Below are positions 55,236-63,500 of a stretch of DNA of 64,000 nucleotides, in pieces. The stretch comes from Methylobacterium hispanicum (GTDB lineage Bacteria; Pseudomonadota; Alphaproteobacteria; Rhizobiales; Beijerinckiaceae). The position numbers and the translations under genes were made by a program. The notes beneath the pieces are model-generated. The model saw only the letters and a list, made by a program, of their open reading frames with translations. It was not told where the DNA came from and did no database searches. The stretch covers positions 222,220 to 286,219 of the forward strand of contig NZ_BPQO01000004.1 in NCBI RefSeq assembly GCF_022179285.1. The letters are read 5' to 3'. Positions within the stretch are counted from its first letter, which is position 1. The number at the start of each line of letters is the position of its first letter.

Positions 55236-55562
55236 TCAGCGGCGCGGCGCGGGACCGACCACGTAGGCCGCGACGCGCTCGTCGAACTCGGACCGAAGGA
55301 GAGCGGCGGCCTCCGGCTCGTCTCCTTGCGGAAGATCGACCTCGAAGACATGGAGCTGGCCGCCGTCCGCGATCGCCTGCCGGACGGCATCGGCTCCCGC
55401 CGGAAGGTTGACGTCCACGGGGCCGGCCGGAGTGTGCAGCCGGACGCCGCGCTCCCCCACGAGTTCGAAGCCCGCAGCCCGTGCCGCGAGCGTTCCGATG
55501 AAGACGGCGGGTTCGCCGCGCCCGTTGAGGGCGCTCTCGATCTCGGGGGCGTTGTCGATCAT
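55236..55562 (-). CDS. Hypothetical protein, 108 aa
   Basis: MIDNAPEIESALNGRGEPAVFIGTLAARAAGFEL, then VRLHTPAGPVDVNLPAGADAV and LHVFEVDLPQGDEPEAAALLRSEFDERVAAYVVG. Alpha/beta, acidic, soluble. 64 bp upstream of the transglycosylase-like gene, 25 bp after the barrel gene, all on one strand. No family recognised. Confidence 0.5.
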   Translation of the reverse strand: MIDNAPEIESALNGRGEPAVFIGTLAARAAGFELVGERGVRLHTPAGPVDVNLPAGADAVRQAIADGGQLHVFEVDLPQGDEPEAAALLRSEFDERVAAYVVGPAPRR

Positions 55563-55587
55563 GCTCGGTTCTCCGCGATGCCGGGGA

Positions 55588-56562
55588 TCAGTAGCTGACC
55601 TTCAGCTGAAGAAAGCCCTGCGTCGTCTGGAACACGCCGCCGGCCCGCGAGGCGGATTGCTGGTCGGCCGGTAGGCCCGCCCCGCCCACGCCCTTCGCTA
55701 CGCCGCTGTCGAGCACGATGCGGCGCGCTCCGACCCCGATCGAGGTGCGTTCGCCGATCCGGTAGTCGATCGAGCCCTGGAGGGTGAAGCCGCTGGCCCT
55801 GGTCGAGGTGTCCACGAAGTTCGGCACCGGCCCGAGTTCCGACTGGCGCAGGTAGTGGCTGTCCTCGTTCCGGAACCCCTCCAGGCCGGGAACGAGATAG
55901 GAGCCCTCGATCCGCACCCCTATGTCGTCCGTGATCGGCATCGAGGCCTCCAGGCCGATGCGGGGCAGCGTCCAGCGCACGTCGTTTCTGATGACCTTGG
56001 TGCTCGATGCCACGGGCTGGGCCCCGGGCGCGCCGCAAAGTGCCCCGCCGACGTCGTCCGGATTGCAGGTCACCCCGCGCGCCGTGAACACGTCGTTGCG
56101 ATAGAGGAAGCCTGCGAAGGGGCCGAACCGCAGGCCGGCGCCGGGCAGGATCACCGGGGTCCAGCCGATGTCGACCGTGACGTCCGAGATGAAGGCGTTC
56201 GACAACTTCGAGGTGGTGCTGGAGATCGTTCCCAGGCCCACGGCGTAGTCGTCGTCGCGGAGCCTGCCGCCGATGTTGTAGCCGAACCCGAAACCGCCTC
56301 TCAGGAAGACGTCGAGCGTCCTGTGGTTGATGCGCGCGAAGATCTCGCCCGAGTGGGAATCGATGCCGGTGAATCCGAGGCGCGAGATCGGGCTGCCGTC
56401 GAAGTCCTTCACCTTCGCCTTGAACGACGGACGGCCGTAGACGTAGCGGGCGCCGAGTTCGAGTTCGGCGTCGCGCCACGCGTCGTAGTAGGGGCTCGGC
56501 TGGGCGGACGGGCCGACCGTCGACAGGGCCAGGGCCGCCAAGGCCAGGGCAGAGCGTTTCAT
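55588..56562 (-). CDS. Outer-membrane beta-barrel protein, omptin-like build
   Basis: 324 residues: signal peptide MKRSALALAALALSTVGPSA, then alternating amphipathic strands (ELELGARYVYGRPSFKAKV, EIFARINHRTLDVFLRGGFGFG, SGFTLQGSIDYRIGERTSIGVGARR) ending in QLKVSY, the C-terminal aromatic signal of barrels. Strand number (about ten) and the first strand resemble omptin-type barrels; no catalytic Asp/His set can be assigned, so an adhesin or porin role is equally possible. Two Cys (CNPDDVGGALCG) lie in one extracellular-type loop. Confidence 0.7.
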   Translation of the reverse strand: MKRSALALAALALSTVGPSAQPSPYYDAWRDAELELGARYVYGRPSFKAKVKDFDGSPISRLGFTGIDSHSGEIFARINHRTLDVFLRGGFGFGYNIGGRLRDDDYAVGLGTISSTTSKLSNAFISDVTVDIGWTPVILPGAGLRFGPFAGFLYRNDVFTARGVTCNPDDVGGALCGAPGAQPVASSTKVIRNDVRWTLPRIGLEASMPITDDIGVRIEGSYLVPGLEGFRNEDSHYLRQSELGPVPNFVDTSTRASGFTLQGSIDYRIGERTSIGVGARRIVLDSGVAKGVGGAGLPADQQSASRAGGVFQTTQGFLQLKVSY

Positions 56563-57313
56563 GATGTCGTGATCTCCGGCGGAAACGACGCGGCTCCTTC
56601 GATCCGCATCCATTCCTTCGTGAACATTCACCGAAACCCGAAAGGTGGCAAGTCGTCCGGGGACGGCGGGATCCGGGCTGCACACTAGCGTTAGGTCTCC
56701 GTCCGAGGCCGTTAGTTCGGCAACTCGCCGTCGCGTTGCCGCAACTCGCTGGCGAGTTGGATGCTTCGGGTTTCGAAGCCCCATGGTTCGGGTTTCGAAA
56801 GGTCCTCCGACCTCGTCTCGACGGGTGGACGAGGTCGCCGACGGCCGCGCTTCGAATTTCGGACGATCTCCGGTCCCGAGGTCCGATCGGCTCCCGCCTG
56901 CGTCGATGGTCGTCGGCGGGGATCGGTCCGGGGCGGCTCCTGCGACCATGCCCGACGATGCGGTCGCGTCACGCCCGTTCCCCTCGATGACGGTCCTCGC
57001 GGCTCCCTCCCGCTCGAATGAGGGAGAGCCCGGCTGCGAGAGAGGGCTCCCGGGGCGTCCGGGCGCGGGATCGGCCTGCCGGTCGCCGTGGACGGCGGCC
57101 GCAATCGGCGACGGGGGCCCTTCGTAGCGTATCCGTGAATGCCGCATGGCCGCCGGCGGGCCGCAGCCGCGCAGCCTCGGTCGGGCACGTCCGGTCCTCG
57201 TGCAGGTCGCTGCCGGTGGTGGTGTCTACGACACGACGCGCACCGACCGACGGCGAAGGAACGAGAGTCCGGTCTTGACGAAGGAAAAGGAACGGAAGAG
57301 ACCTTGCGTATCG
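56563..57313. repeat. Non-coding block with copies of the control-region motifs
   Basis: Contains TGCACACTAGCGTTAG (56679-56694), the reverse complement of the 40.6-kb 16-mer; GGCAACTCGCC (56719-56729); the dyad CAACTCGC/GCGAGTTG (56742-56759); and two copies of GGGTTTCGAA (56769 and 56793). These are the motif classes found at 40.6-41.8 kb, in opposite orientation. The rest (56.8-57.3 kb) has no supported gene. Confidence 0.7.
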
Positions 57314-57886
57314 ATGGCGCCGCAAGGGCGCCTCCAACCGGACGGATCGATGACGCGGACGAGCGGGACTCTGGGCTACGAGGTGCGCTTCGAGGAGGGT
57401 GGCGACCTGCCGATCTTCATCGACCACCTGCAGGCGCATACGATCGAAAGCGGCATCTATCTCGTCCTGGCGACGAACCTCCCGCAGCTGAATCCCGGAA
57501 AGGCCGACCCGACGTCGAGCGCGCATGCGACGCTCTACCTCCCTCTGGGAGCGATAGAGGCCCTGCACAGGCTGAGCGAAGACTACCGCCGCCACATCGG
57601 CGGGGGCGAGACGACTTTCACCGGCGAGCAGATCACGCTGCGGTTCGACAGGCCGCGCTCCGACGTCCCCGTCCTCGCCGACTTCTTCAACTGCTCGGAA
57701 GCGACCAGCGGCATACACCTGAGCGTCGGCAGACTAAGCACGACGACACCGAACGTCGCCGTCGTCTTCGCCACCTATCTGCTGACGCGTGCGACCATGC
57801 TGAAGCTGCACTGGCTGACCAGCCGCATCGTGGAGCTCGTCCGTCGACCACCCGGATACGTGGCGGAATCGTCCAGCAGCCACTGA
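57314..57886 (+). CDS. Hypothetical protein, 190 aa
   Basis: Opens MAPQGRLQPDGSM; ATG 57350 with GGACGGA upstream is an equally good start. Beta-rich centre (LPIFIDHLQAHTIESGIYLVLATNLP, ATLYLPLGAIEALHRLSEDY) and a late helix (AVVFATYLLTRATMLKLHWLTSRIVEL). Soluble, no signal peptide. The IYLVLATNLPQLNP and LADFFNCSEA segments suggest a small folded domain. No family recognised. Confidence 0.55.
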   Translation: MAPQGRLQPDGSMTRTSGTLGYEVRFEEGGDLPIFIDHLQAHTIESGIYLVLATNLPQLNPGKADPTSSAHATLYLPLGAIEALHRLSEDYRRHIGGGETTFTGEQITLRFDRPRSDVPVLADFFNCSEATSGIHLSVGRLSTTTPNVAVVFATYLLTRATMLKLHWLTSRIVELVRRPPGYVAESSSSH

Positions 57887-57983
57887 GGCAACCGTTCCTT
57901 CGGCAAAATCGCGTGGAAGCCTTGACGCCGGCTCGTTCGTGAATCTTTTCTGAAGGAATGGTTCACGCGCCCGAGAGGGCCGG

Positions 57984-58886
57984 ATGCTGGAAGCCCAATC
58001 CACGATGTCGGATGCACCGGTCGCCCCGGCGCGCGCGGACCTCGCGCGTCGCCTCGTCGAGGACTTCCTGGCTCCCGCTCCCCCCGCGGAAGCCAAGGCG
58101 TTCGGGCGATCCTACTCCTCGCGACATTACGAGCTCCTCCGTGAGCTCAAGGCCGCCCTGAAGGCCGGCCTCACGGCGACGGATCTTGCCGAACGGACCT
58201 CCGCACGAGGGCACCCTCACGGGGAAGCCGTCGTGGCGGCCCTCGCCCAGCGCCTCATCGACGGCGCCCTGGTCCGCCTCGTGCGGCAGGGCGGGACCGA
58301 CCGCCGCTACTACCTCACCACGAAGGGGTCCAGCCATCTCGCGGCGCTCGCGAGACGCGCTCCTGCGAAAGGCCGTCGACTCGACAGGCGTCCGCGCATC
58401 ACCGACGTCCTGGGCATGGGAACGGAGGCTCTCAAGAACCTGATATCCCGGACCCTTGCCGACAATCACCCCGAGCTGCTCGGCCCGGCCGAGATCGCCG
58501 AGAAGATGGGGCTCGAGCGGGCGGCAGGCACCGGGACAATTCGCGTGCTGCTGCAGGAGCTCGTCGCCGAAAGCCACGCGGAGTGGATCGAACTTCGGCC
58601 CGGCTGCGGCGTCTACCGCGCTGCGCCCATGCTGCTGTCGGACGCGGGGGACGTGGATCGTCAGCCCGTGTCGGCCGTCGCCGGCAGCGTCCTCAGGATC
58701 CTCGCCGGCTCCTCGCGGGCCGTCGAAGTCGCTACGCTGGCGCGCGACCTCGCTCTTCCCAAGGCCGCGCTCCGTCTGCCGATGTTCGAGCTGAAGCAGG
58801 GAGGCTTCGCGGTCCGCAAACGCCGGCGCGGGGTCGTTTCATACATCGCGACCGAAGCGGGACGCGCCGTCGCGGCTGCGCTCTGA
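57984..58886 (+). CDS. Tandem winged-helix protein, 300 aa
   Basis: Several winged-helix-like units: HYELLRELKAALKAGLTATDLAERTSARG, then GGTDRRYYLTTKGSSHLAAL (wing), LLGPAEIAEKMGLERAAGTGTIRVLLQELV, and VEVATLARDLALPKAALRLPMFELKQGGFAVRKRRRGVVSYIATEAGR. Probably a DNA-binding regulator or a replication/transcription accessory. GAGAGGGCC precedes ATG 57984; ATG 58005 is possible. No named family. Confidence 0.55.
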   Translation: MLEAQSTMSDAPVAPARADLARRLVEDFLAPAPPAEAKAFGRSYSSRHYELLRELKAALKAGLTATDLAERTSARGHPHGEAVVAALAQRLIDGALVRLVRQGGTDRRYYLTTKGSSHLAALARRAPAKGRRLDRRPRITDVLGMGTEALKNLISRTLADNHPELLGPAEIAEKMGLERAAGTGTIRVLLQELVAESHAEWIELRPGCGVYRAAPMLLSDAGDVDRQPVSAVAGSVLRILAGSSRAVEVATLARDLALPKAALRLPMFELKQGGFAVRKRRRGVVSYIATEAGRAVAAAL

Positions 58887-59133
58887 TCGAAGCCGCCCGC
58901 GGAGGGGGGGGCGCCCCGCCGTCGGCGCGGGCCTGTTGCACGAACGCCCGCCCATGTGGCAACGCGGAGGAGCACGCCACGTCGGCCTCGTACGCGGCCC
59001 ACGGAATGGACGGCCTCGTGCGGCAGCGCCGTCGATCATCCATGCCCGGCGCACCAGGGCGGAACGTGCAGGTGCGAGGCCACCCCCTGGGAACCGTCGG
59101 CCGCCTGGAAGGCGGCCGGCATCGGAGAAGCAA

Positions 59134-59694
59134 ATGCCGGGAACGCGGACCGCGGTTTTCATCGACGGAGCCAATCTCTACGGCACGACCAAGGCTCTGG
59201 GCGTCGATATCGACTACAGGAAATTGCGGGCGTATTTCGCGCAGGGCGACCTTGTCCGAATCAATTATTACACGGCAATCCTTGACGACGGCGAGTACAG
59301 CTCCCTTCGCCCCCTCCTCGATTGGCTGGCCTACAACGGATTCCAGGTCGTCTCAAAGCCTGCCAAGGAATGGACGGACGCCGCCGGCCGGCGGAAGATC
59401 AAGGGGAACCTCGACATCGAGATCGCAGTCGATGCGCTGGAGCTCGCCCCGCGCATCGACTGCTTGGTGCTGTTTTCGGGCGACGGGGATTTCCGCTACC
59501 TCGTCGGGGCCTTGCAGCGGAAAGGCGTGCGCGTCGTCGTCGTTTCGACGATCCAGACCCAGCCGGCCATGATCGCCGACGAACTTCGCCGGCAAGCGGA
59601 CGAGTTCCTCGATCTCGGCAGATTGATGGATGCGATCGGCAGGACCGAAGCCGACCGGCCTCCGCTGCGCCGCTCCCGACCTCCATCGGACTGA
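59134..59694 (+). CDS. NYN-domain (LabA/DUF88) ribonuclease-like protein
   Basis: 186 residues of a PIN-like NYN fold: AVFIDGANLYG (D11 and N14), later LDIEIAVDAL and CLVLFSGDGDFRYLV (D pair near 111-113), then VRVVVVSTIQTQPAM and ADEFLDL. These acidic residues are the metal site of NYN nucleases. RBS GGAGAAGC before ATG 59134. Such proteins act on RNA or in defence-linked systems; target unknown. It follows the winged-helix gene on the same strand and precedes an IS remnant. Confidence 0.85.
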   Translation: MPGTRTAVFIDGANLYGTTKALGVDIDYRKLRAYFAQGDLVRINYYTAILDDGEYSSLRPLLDWLAYNGFQVVSKPAKEWTDAAGRRKIKGNLDIEIAVDALELAPRIDCLVLFSGDGDFRYLVGALQRKGVRVVVVSTIQTQPAMIADELRRQADEFLDLGRLMDAIGRTEADRPPLRRSRPPSD

Positions 59695-59730
59695 GGGCGA
59701 CGCGTCAGGACAGTGGCGGGCGTGACAACT

Positions 59731-59750
59731 CCGCCTGCTGAAGCAGGCGG
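59731..59750. repeat. Hairpin at the edge of the IS200/IS605 remnant
   Basis: CCGCCTGCT-GA-AGCAGGCGG, a near-perfect stem of nine pairs just outside the tnpB remnant. Subterminal hairpins are the recognition ends of IS200/IS605 elements; a related CCGTC...GACGG structure is at 60422-60441 on the other side. Confidence 0.65.
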
Positions 59751-59763
59751 CTTCTCGTGACAG

Positions 59764-60072
59764 CTATGCGGCAACCCGCCGGCTTTTGTCCCGAGGGCCG
59801 TGTCCCGGCCCGAAAGCCCGCTGATGCACAATCATCGTCGCCGCGACATCCCGGTTTAGGACCACGCCGCATGCGCAGGCGTGGGTCCGGGTCGCGAGCG
59901 TCTTGGCCTTGCTCGTCCCACACCCGGGGCAGGTCTGAGAGGTGCCGCGCGGATCGACCAGCACGACCTGAGCACCGGCACCTTCAGCCTTGTACCGGAC
60001 GAGTTGGACGAGGAGGGATCATGCGGCGGCGTGTACGGACCGCGCGAGCATGCCTTTCTTCAGCCCGGTCAT
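59764..60072 (-). pseudogene. tnpB: tnpB (IS605 OrfB) C-terminal remnant
   Basis: From ATG 60072 the frame reads MTGLKKGMLARSVHAAA, hits TGA (60019-60021, where TnpB has a conserved Trp) and continues in frame as SLLVQLVRYKAEGAGAQVVLVDPRGTSQTCPGCG, then HACACGVVLNRDVAATMIVH: the last RuvC-like part and zinc finger of TnpB. Only about 100 of the usual 370-400 residues remain. Non-functional. Confidence 0.85.
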
Positions 60073-60358
60073 GTCGAGCTCTTAGGAGCCGGTACTTGTA
60101 GCTGCGCAGAGCCACCATTCGGATGCCCTCCTGCGCGACTGCCAGGGTCGGGTCGGTCTCCACGAACAGGTGGACGCGATCCGGCCCGACCTCCATGGTG
60201 TGGAAGGTCATCTCGGCCTCGCATGCGACCTCGGCGATGACCTCCTTCAGGCGCGCGTCGAAGGGCGGCGCCAGCACCTTGCGCCGGTACTTCGGGCACC
60301 ACACGAGGTGGTACTTCAGGCTGGAGGTAGCGCCCGCATTGCGACGGCAGCGGCTCAT
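59984..60358 (-). pseudogene. tnpA: tnpA (IS200-type Y1 transposase) remnant fused to tnpB start
   Basis: Residues 15-75 are TnpA (YHLVWCPKYRRKVLAPPFDAR, then FHTMEVGPDRVHLFVETDP). The HUH motif is D-R-V-H, its first His lost, and the tyrosine-bearing half is missing. The chain then jumps into the TnpB N-terminus (MVALRSYKYRLL) and ends out of frame. So internal deletions have joined tnpA, the tnpB start and the tnpB end. Confidence 0.8.
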
Positions 60359-60441
60359 GCGATGTTATCGAGCGTCTCATTCTATCCTCAAGAGGCCGTC
60401 CGATAGCGGCCCCGCATTCCCCCGTCAGCTGAAGCAGACGG

Positions 60442-60455
60442 TCCTCTGCAGAGGA
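60442..60455. repeat. Perfect palindrome TCCTCTGCAGAGGA near the IS edge
   Basis: 14-bp perfect palindrome next to the imperfect hairpin CCGTCAGCTGAAGCAGACGG (60422-60441). Together they probably mark the left end of the IS200/IS605-like remnant. Confidence 0.5.
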
Positions 60456-60512
60456 ACTCATGGCGACACCGTCTTGCAAGCCTGATTGATGCCGCCAAAT
60501 TTTTCGGAGCGA

Positions 60513-63500
60513 TCATTGAAAATATCTCTTCGCGATAAGCCCGCTCTGTCTAAGAAGTACCAGGGTTCCGTCGTCATTCATAAACACATCTTTACCTCCG
60601 GATCCTATGCCATAACCTGGCTGAATACGTGTCGAGAAACTTGCGAGGTCGTTCGGCCTGTCCCAGTACATGACGTCAAAGTCGGATGAGGCGCCAAAGG
60701 TCATGGCGACTTGCGAAAGGTCGTCGTTCCCGGACATCCACATCGTGTAATCAGGGCGGGAAGAGCCGACCCAGAAAGAGTTGGTCGAAATGTTTGACAA
60801 TATGTAGCCGCCATCTCTCCATTCGTAAGCATACATCGTTCGAATGAAATCACTGCCAGTAAACCTGACCACGCCGCCATGATAGATCAGAGACCCGGTC
60901 TTGTTCATCGCAATGGGTCCTGAGAAATCGCTGCCGTTAGCGATCTTGCTGACCGGCGAAGAGAATATTCTAGACCAACTTGCTCCCGTCTTCTTGTAAA
61001 CGCGAACGTTCCCGCCGCCGAACGCGAGCGTGGATCCGTCAGCACTTAGATGAGGGATGCCCGCAGTGGCTTCCGCCACCGTGGATTCCGTAGTCCACGA
61101 AGACCCGGTCCAACGCCTGATTGCCGCGACGCGACTGATGGTACCGTTGAGCGAAACCCGTACATCATGCACGAGAAGCTGGCCGTCGTCGCTGATGACA
61201 AGCATATCGAGCCCAGGCAAATCATTAACCTCGGACGTCGAATGCAGGGTAAACTCCTCGCCAGTGCGGCGATACACGTAAACGTATCCTCCCGGTTTGT
61301 TTTGCTGGTATGTAGAGTTGACGTTCGGCGCCGATACGGCCAGCCATTGTCCATCCCTGGACAGGCTAATTCTTTGCCCGAAATCAACCGCTCCTGCAGG
61401 TGCGCTTAGAGTCTGAACGGTCGTTACGCCGTAATTGTCGAATCCATAATTGCGTTGCGTCGTAGTGTTGAAGCGAAATTTGCCGTCATCGACCTCAATC
61501 TTGACTTGATTCGCTCCGCCTGCTGTCGTGGCTTTTCGGGCGAAGGTCTTGCCGTTTTTCGCCATAGCCGTCGGAGGCTCGGAGAATCTGTCGACGTCAA
61601 GGGTCGCATAGCCATTCGGCGCTGCCGCCTTGCCTTCGTTACTGTCGTACCATTTATCCTTCAGCTCAGGGAGAATCTCTATCGGGTATCCCTTGATAGC
61701 CCAATACTTTCCTGTTCCGTCCTTGAAGAAGAACGTAGGCTGCGTTTTGGGGAACCACCCCTCGGGACCGGTCGGAATGCCCGAGATGACCAGACGATCT
61801 CCAGCGGTCGTCATCGTGAGGCCGGTCGGAAATTGGGGCGAATTCAGAAGCGTGAAGGGACCCGTTCCATTGAAGATCCTCAGTCCGCGCGCCTCGTAGT
61901 AGCGCCCGATCCACGCGTGCTGCACAAAGCCTGGATTTACTGCAAAAAGGCCCGGCTCTGCCACGATCAGGGTGACTTCACCCGACATGGTGCGTCCATT
62001 CTTGTCTATGACATTGTACGTGATCGGATACTCACCGGACACCGTAGGCGTGCCGTTGAGGGTACCGTTCCCTGACAGCTGGATGCCGGGCGGGAGGGCG
62101 CCGCGGGTCCTGACGACGGTGTAGGGAGCTACGCCCCCGTCCGCGGTGAAGACGCCGCTGTAGGCCGTGTTCCTAATCATCAAGGTGTCGGGCACGCGCA
62201 CCGTCATCGCGCCGGCCGCGACGATGTCCGTCGCGCCGCTGAGCGTTCGGCCGTCGGCGTCGGTCACCACGATGGTGACGCGCGTCGTGCCGGAGGCGGT
62301 CAGGATCCCCGTCAGCCGGCCCGTGGCCGCGTCGAAGCTGGTGCCCGCCACGCCCGGGGTCATGGACCACGCGTAGGGCTGACGTCCGCCGTCGGCCTTC
62401 GGATCGACGCTGAAGGGCGAGCCCGTCGGGACGTCGTGCCGCGCCGCCAGCGTGAGCGTCAGCGGCTGCATGACCGTGATCGCGAAGGACGTCGAGGTCG
62501 CGCTCCGGCCGTCGGCGTCGACGACCCTGACGCTCAGGCCCGAGGCCGTTCCCGATGACGCCGGGGTCCCGGTGATCGCTCCGGACGCCCCGTCCAGCCT
62601 CAGGCCGGCCGGAAGGGTCCCGCCCGCAAGGGTGTAGACGAACCCGGCCCGGCCACCGGTGGTCTTCGGAACGGTCGTGTAGGCGGACCCGGTCGACGCC
62701 GTCTGCGGCGCGTAGGACAGCACGAACGGATCCCGCACGTCGATCTGGAAGATCGGACCGGGCGCGCTCCGCCCGTCGGCGTCCGTGGCGGTGATCCGCA
62801 GGCCGGTCGCCGTCTCGAGCTTGGTGGGGGTTCCGGTGATGGCCCCGCTCGCGCCGTCCAGGACGAGCCCTGCCGGAAGGGTGCCCGCACTCAGCTGGTA
62901 GGTGTAGGGGCCGCGGCCGCCGCTGGCCGAGACGCCCGAGGCGTAGGCCACGCCCACCGTCCCGTACGGGATCGGCGCGCCGCTTCCCGTGCCGCCCGCG
63001 AGCACCAGCGCCGGCCGCACGTCGATGGCGAATGGCTCGGTGGTCTGGCTGCGCCCGTCCGCGTCCACGACGCGCAGCGCGAGGCTGGCGTAGGTGCCGA
63101 CCGTCGTTGGCGTACCGGAGATCGTCCCGGTGCCCGCCGCAAGGCTCAGGCCCGGCGGCAGCGTGCCCGATGCGAGGCTGTAGCTGTAGGGCGCCTGCCC
63201 GCCCGCGGCGGCGTAGCTCTGGCTGAAGGCCTGCCCGACGGTGGCCGCCGCCGTCGAGGCGCGCAGTACCAGGACGAGCGGATCGGTGATGGAGATGGTG
63301 GTCGAGGCCTGCGCCGTGCGGCCGTCCGCGTCGCTCCCGCGGACCGTCAGGGTCGTGCGCGAGAGCGCGGACGGGGTGCCGGCGAAGCGGCCGGTCGTTC
63401 CGTCGAAGCTCAACCCGGCCGGCAGGGTGCCGGCCGAGATCGCGTAGAGGTAGGGACCCTGCCCGCCGGAAGCGGTGGCTTGGCCGCTGAAGGCCGTACC

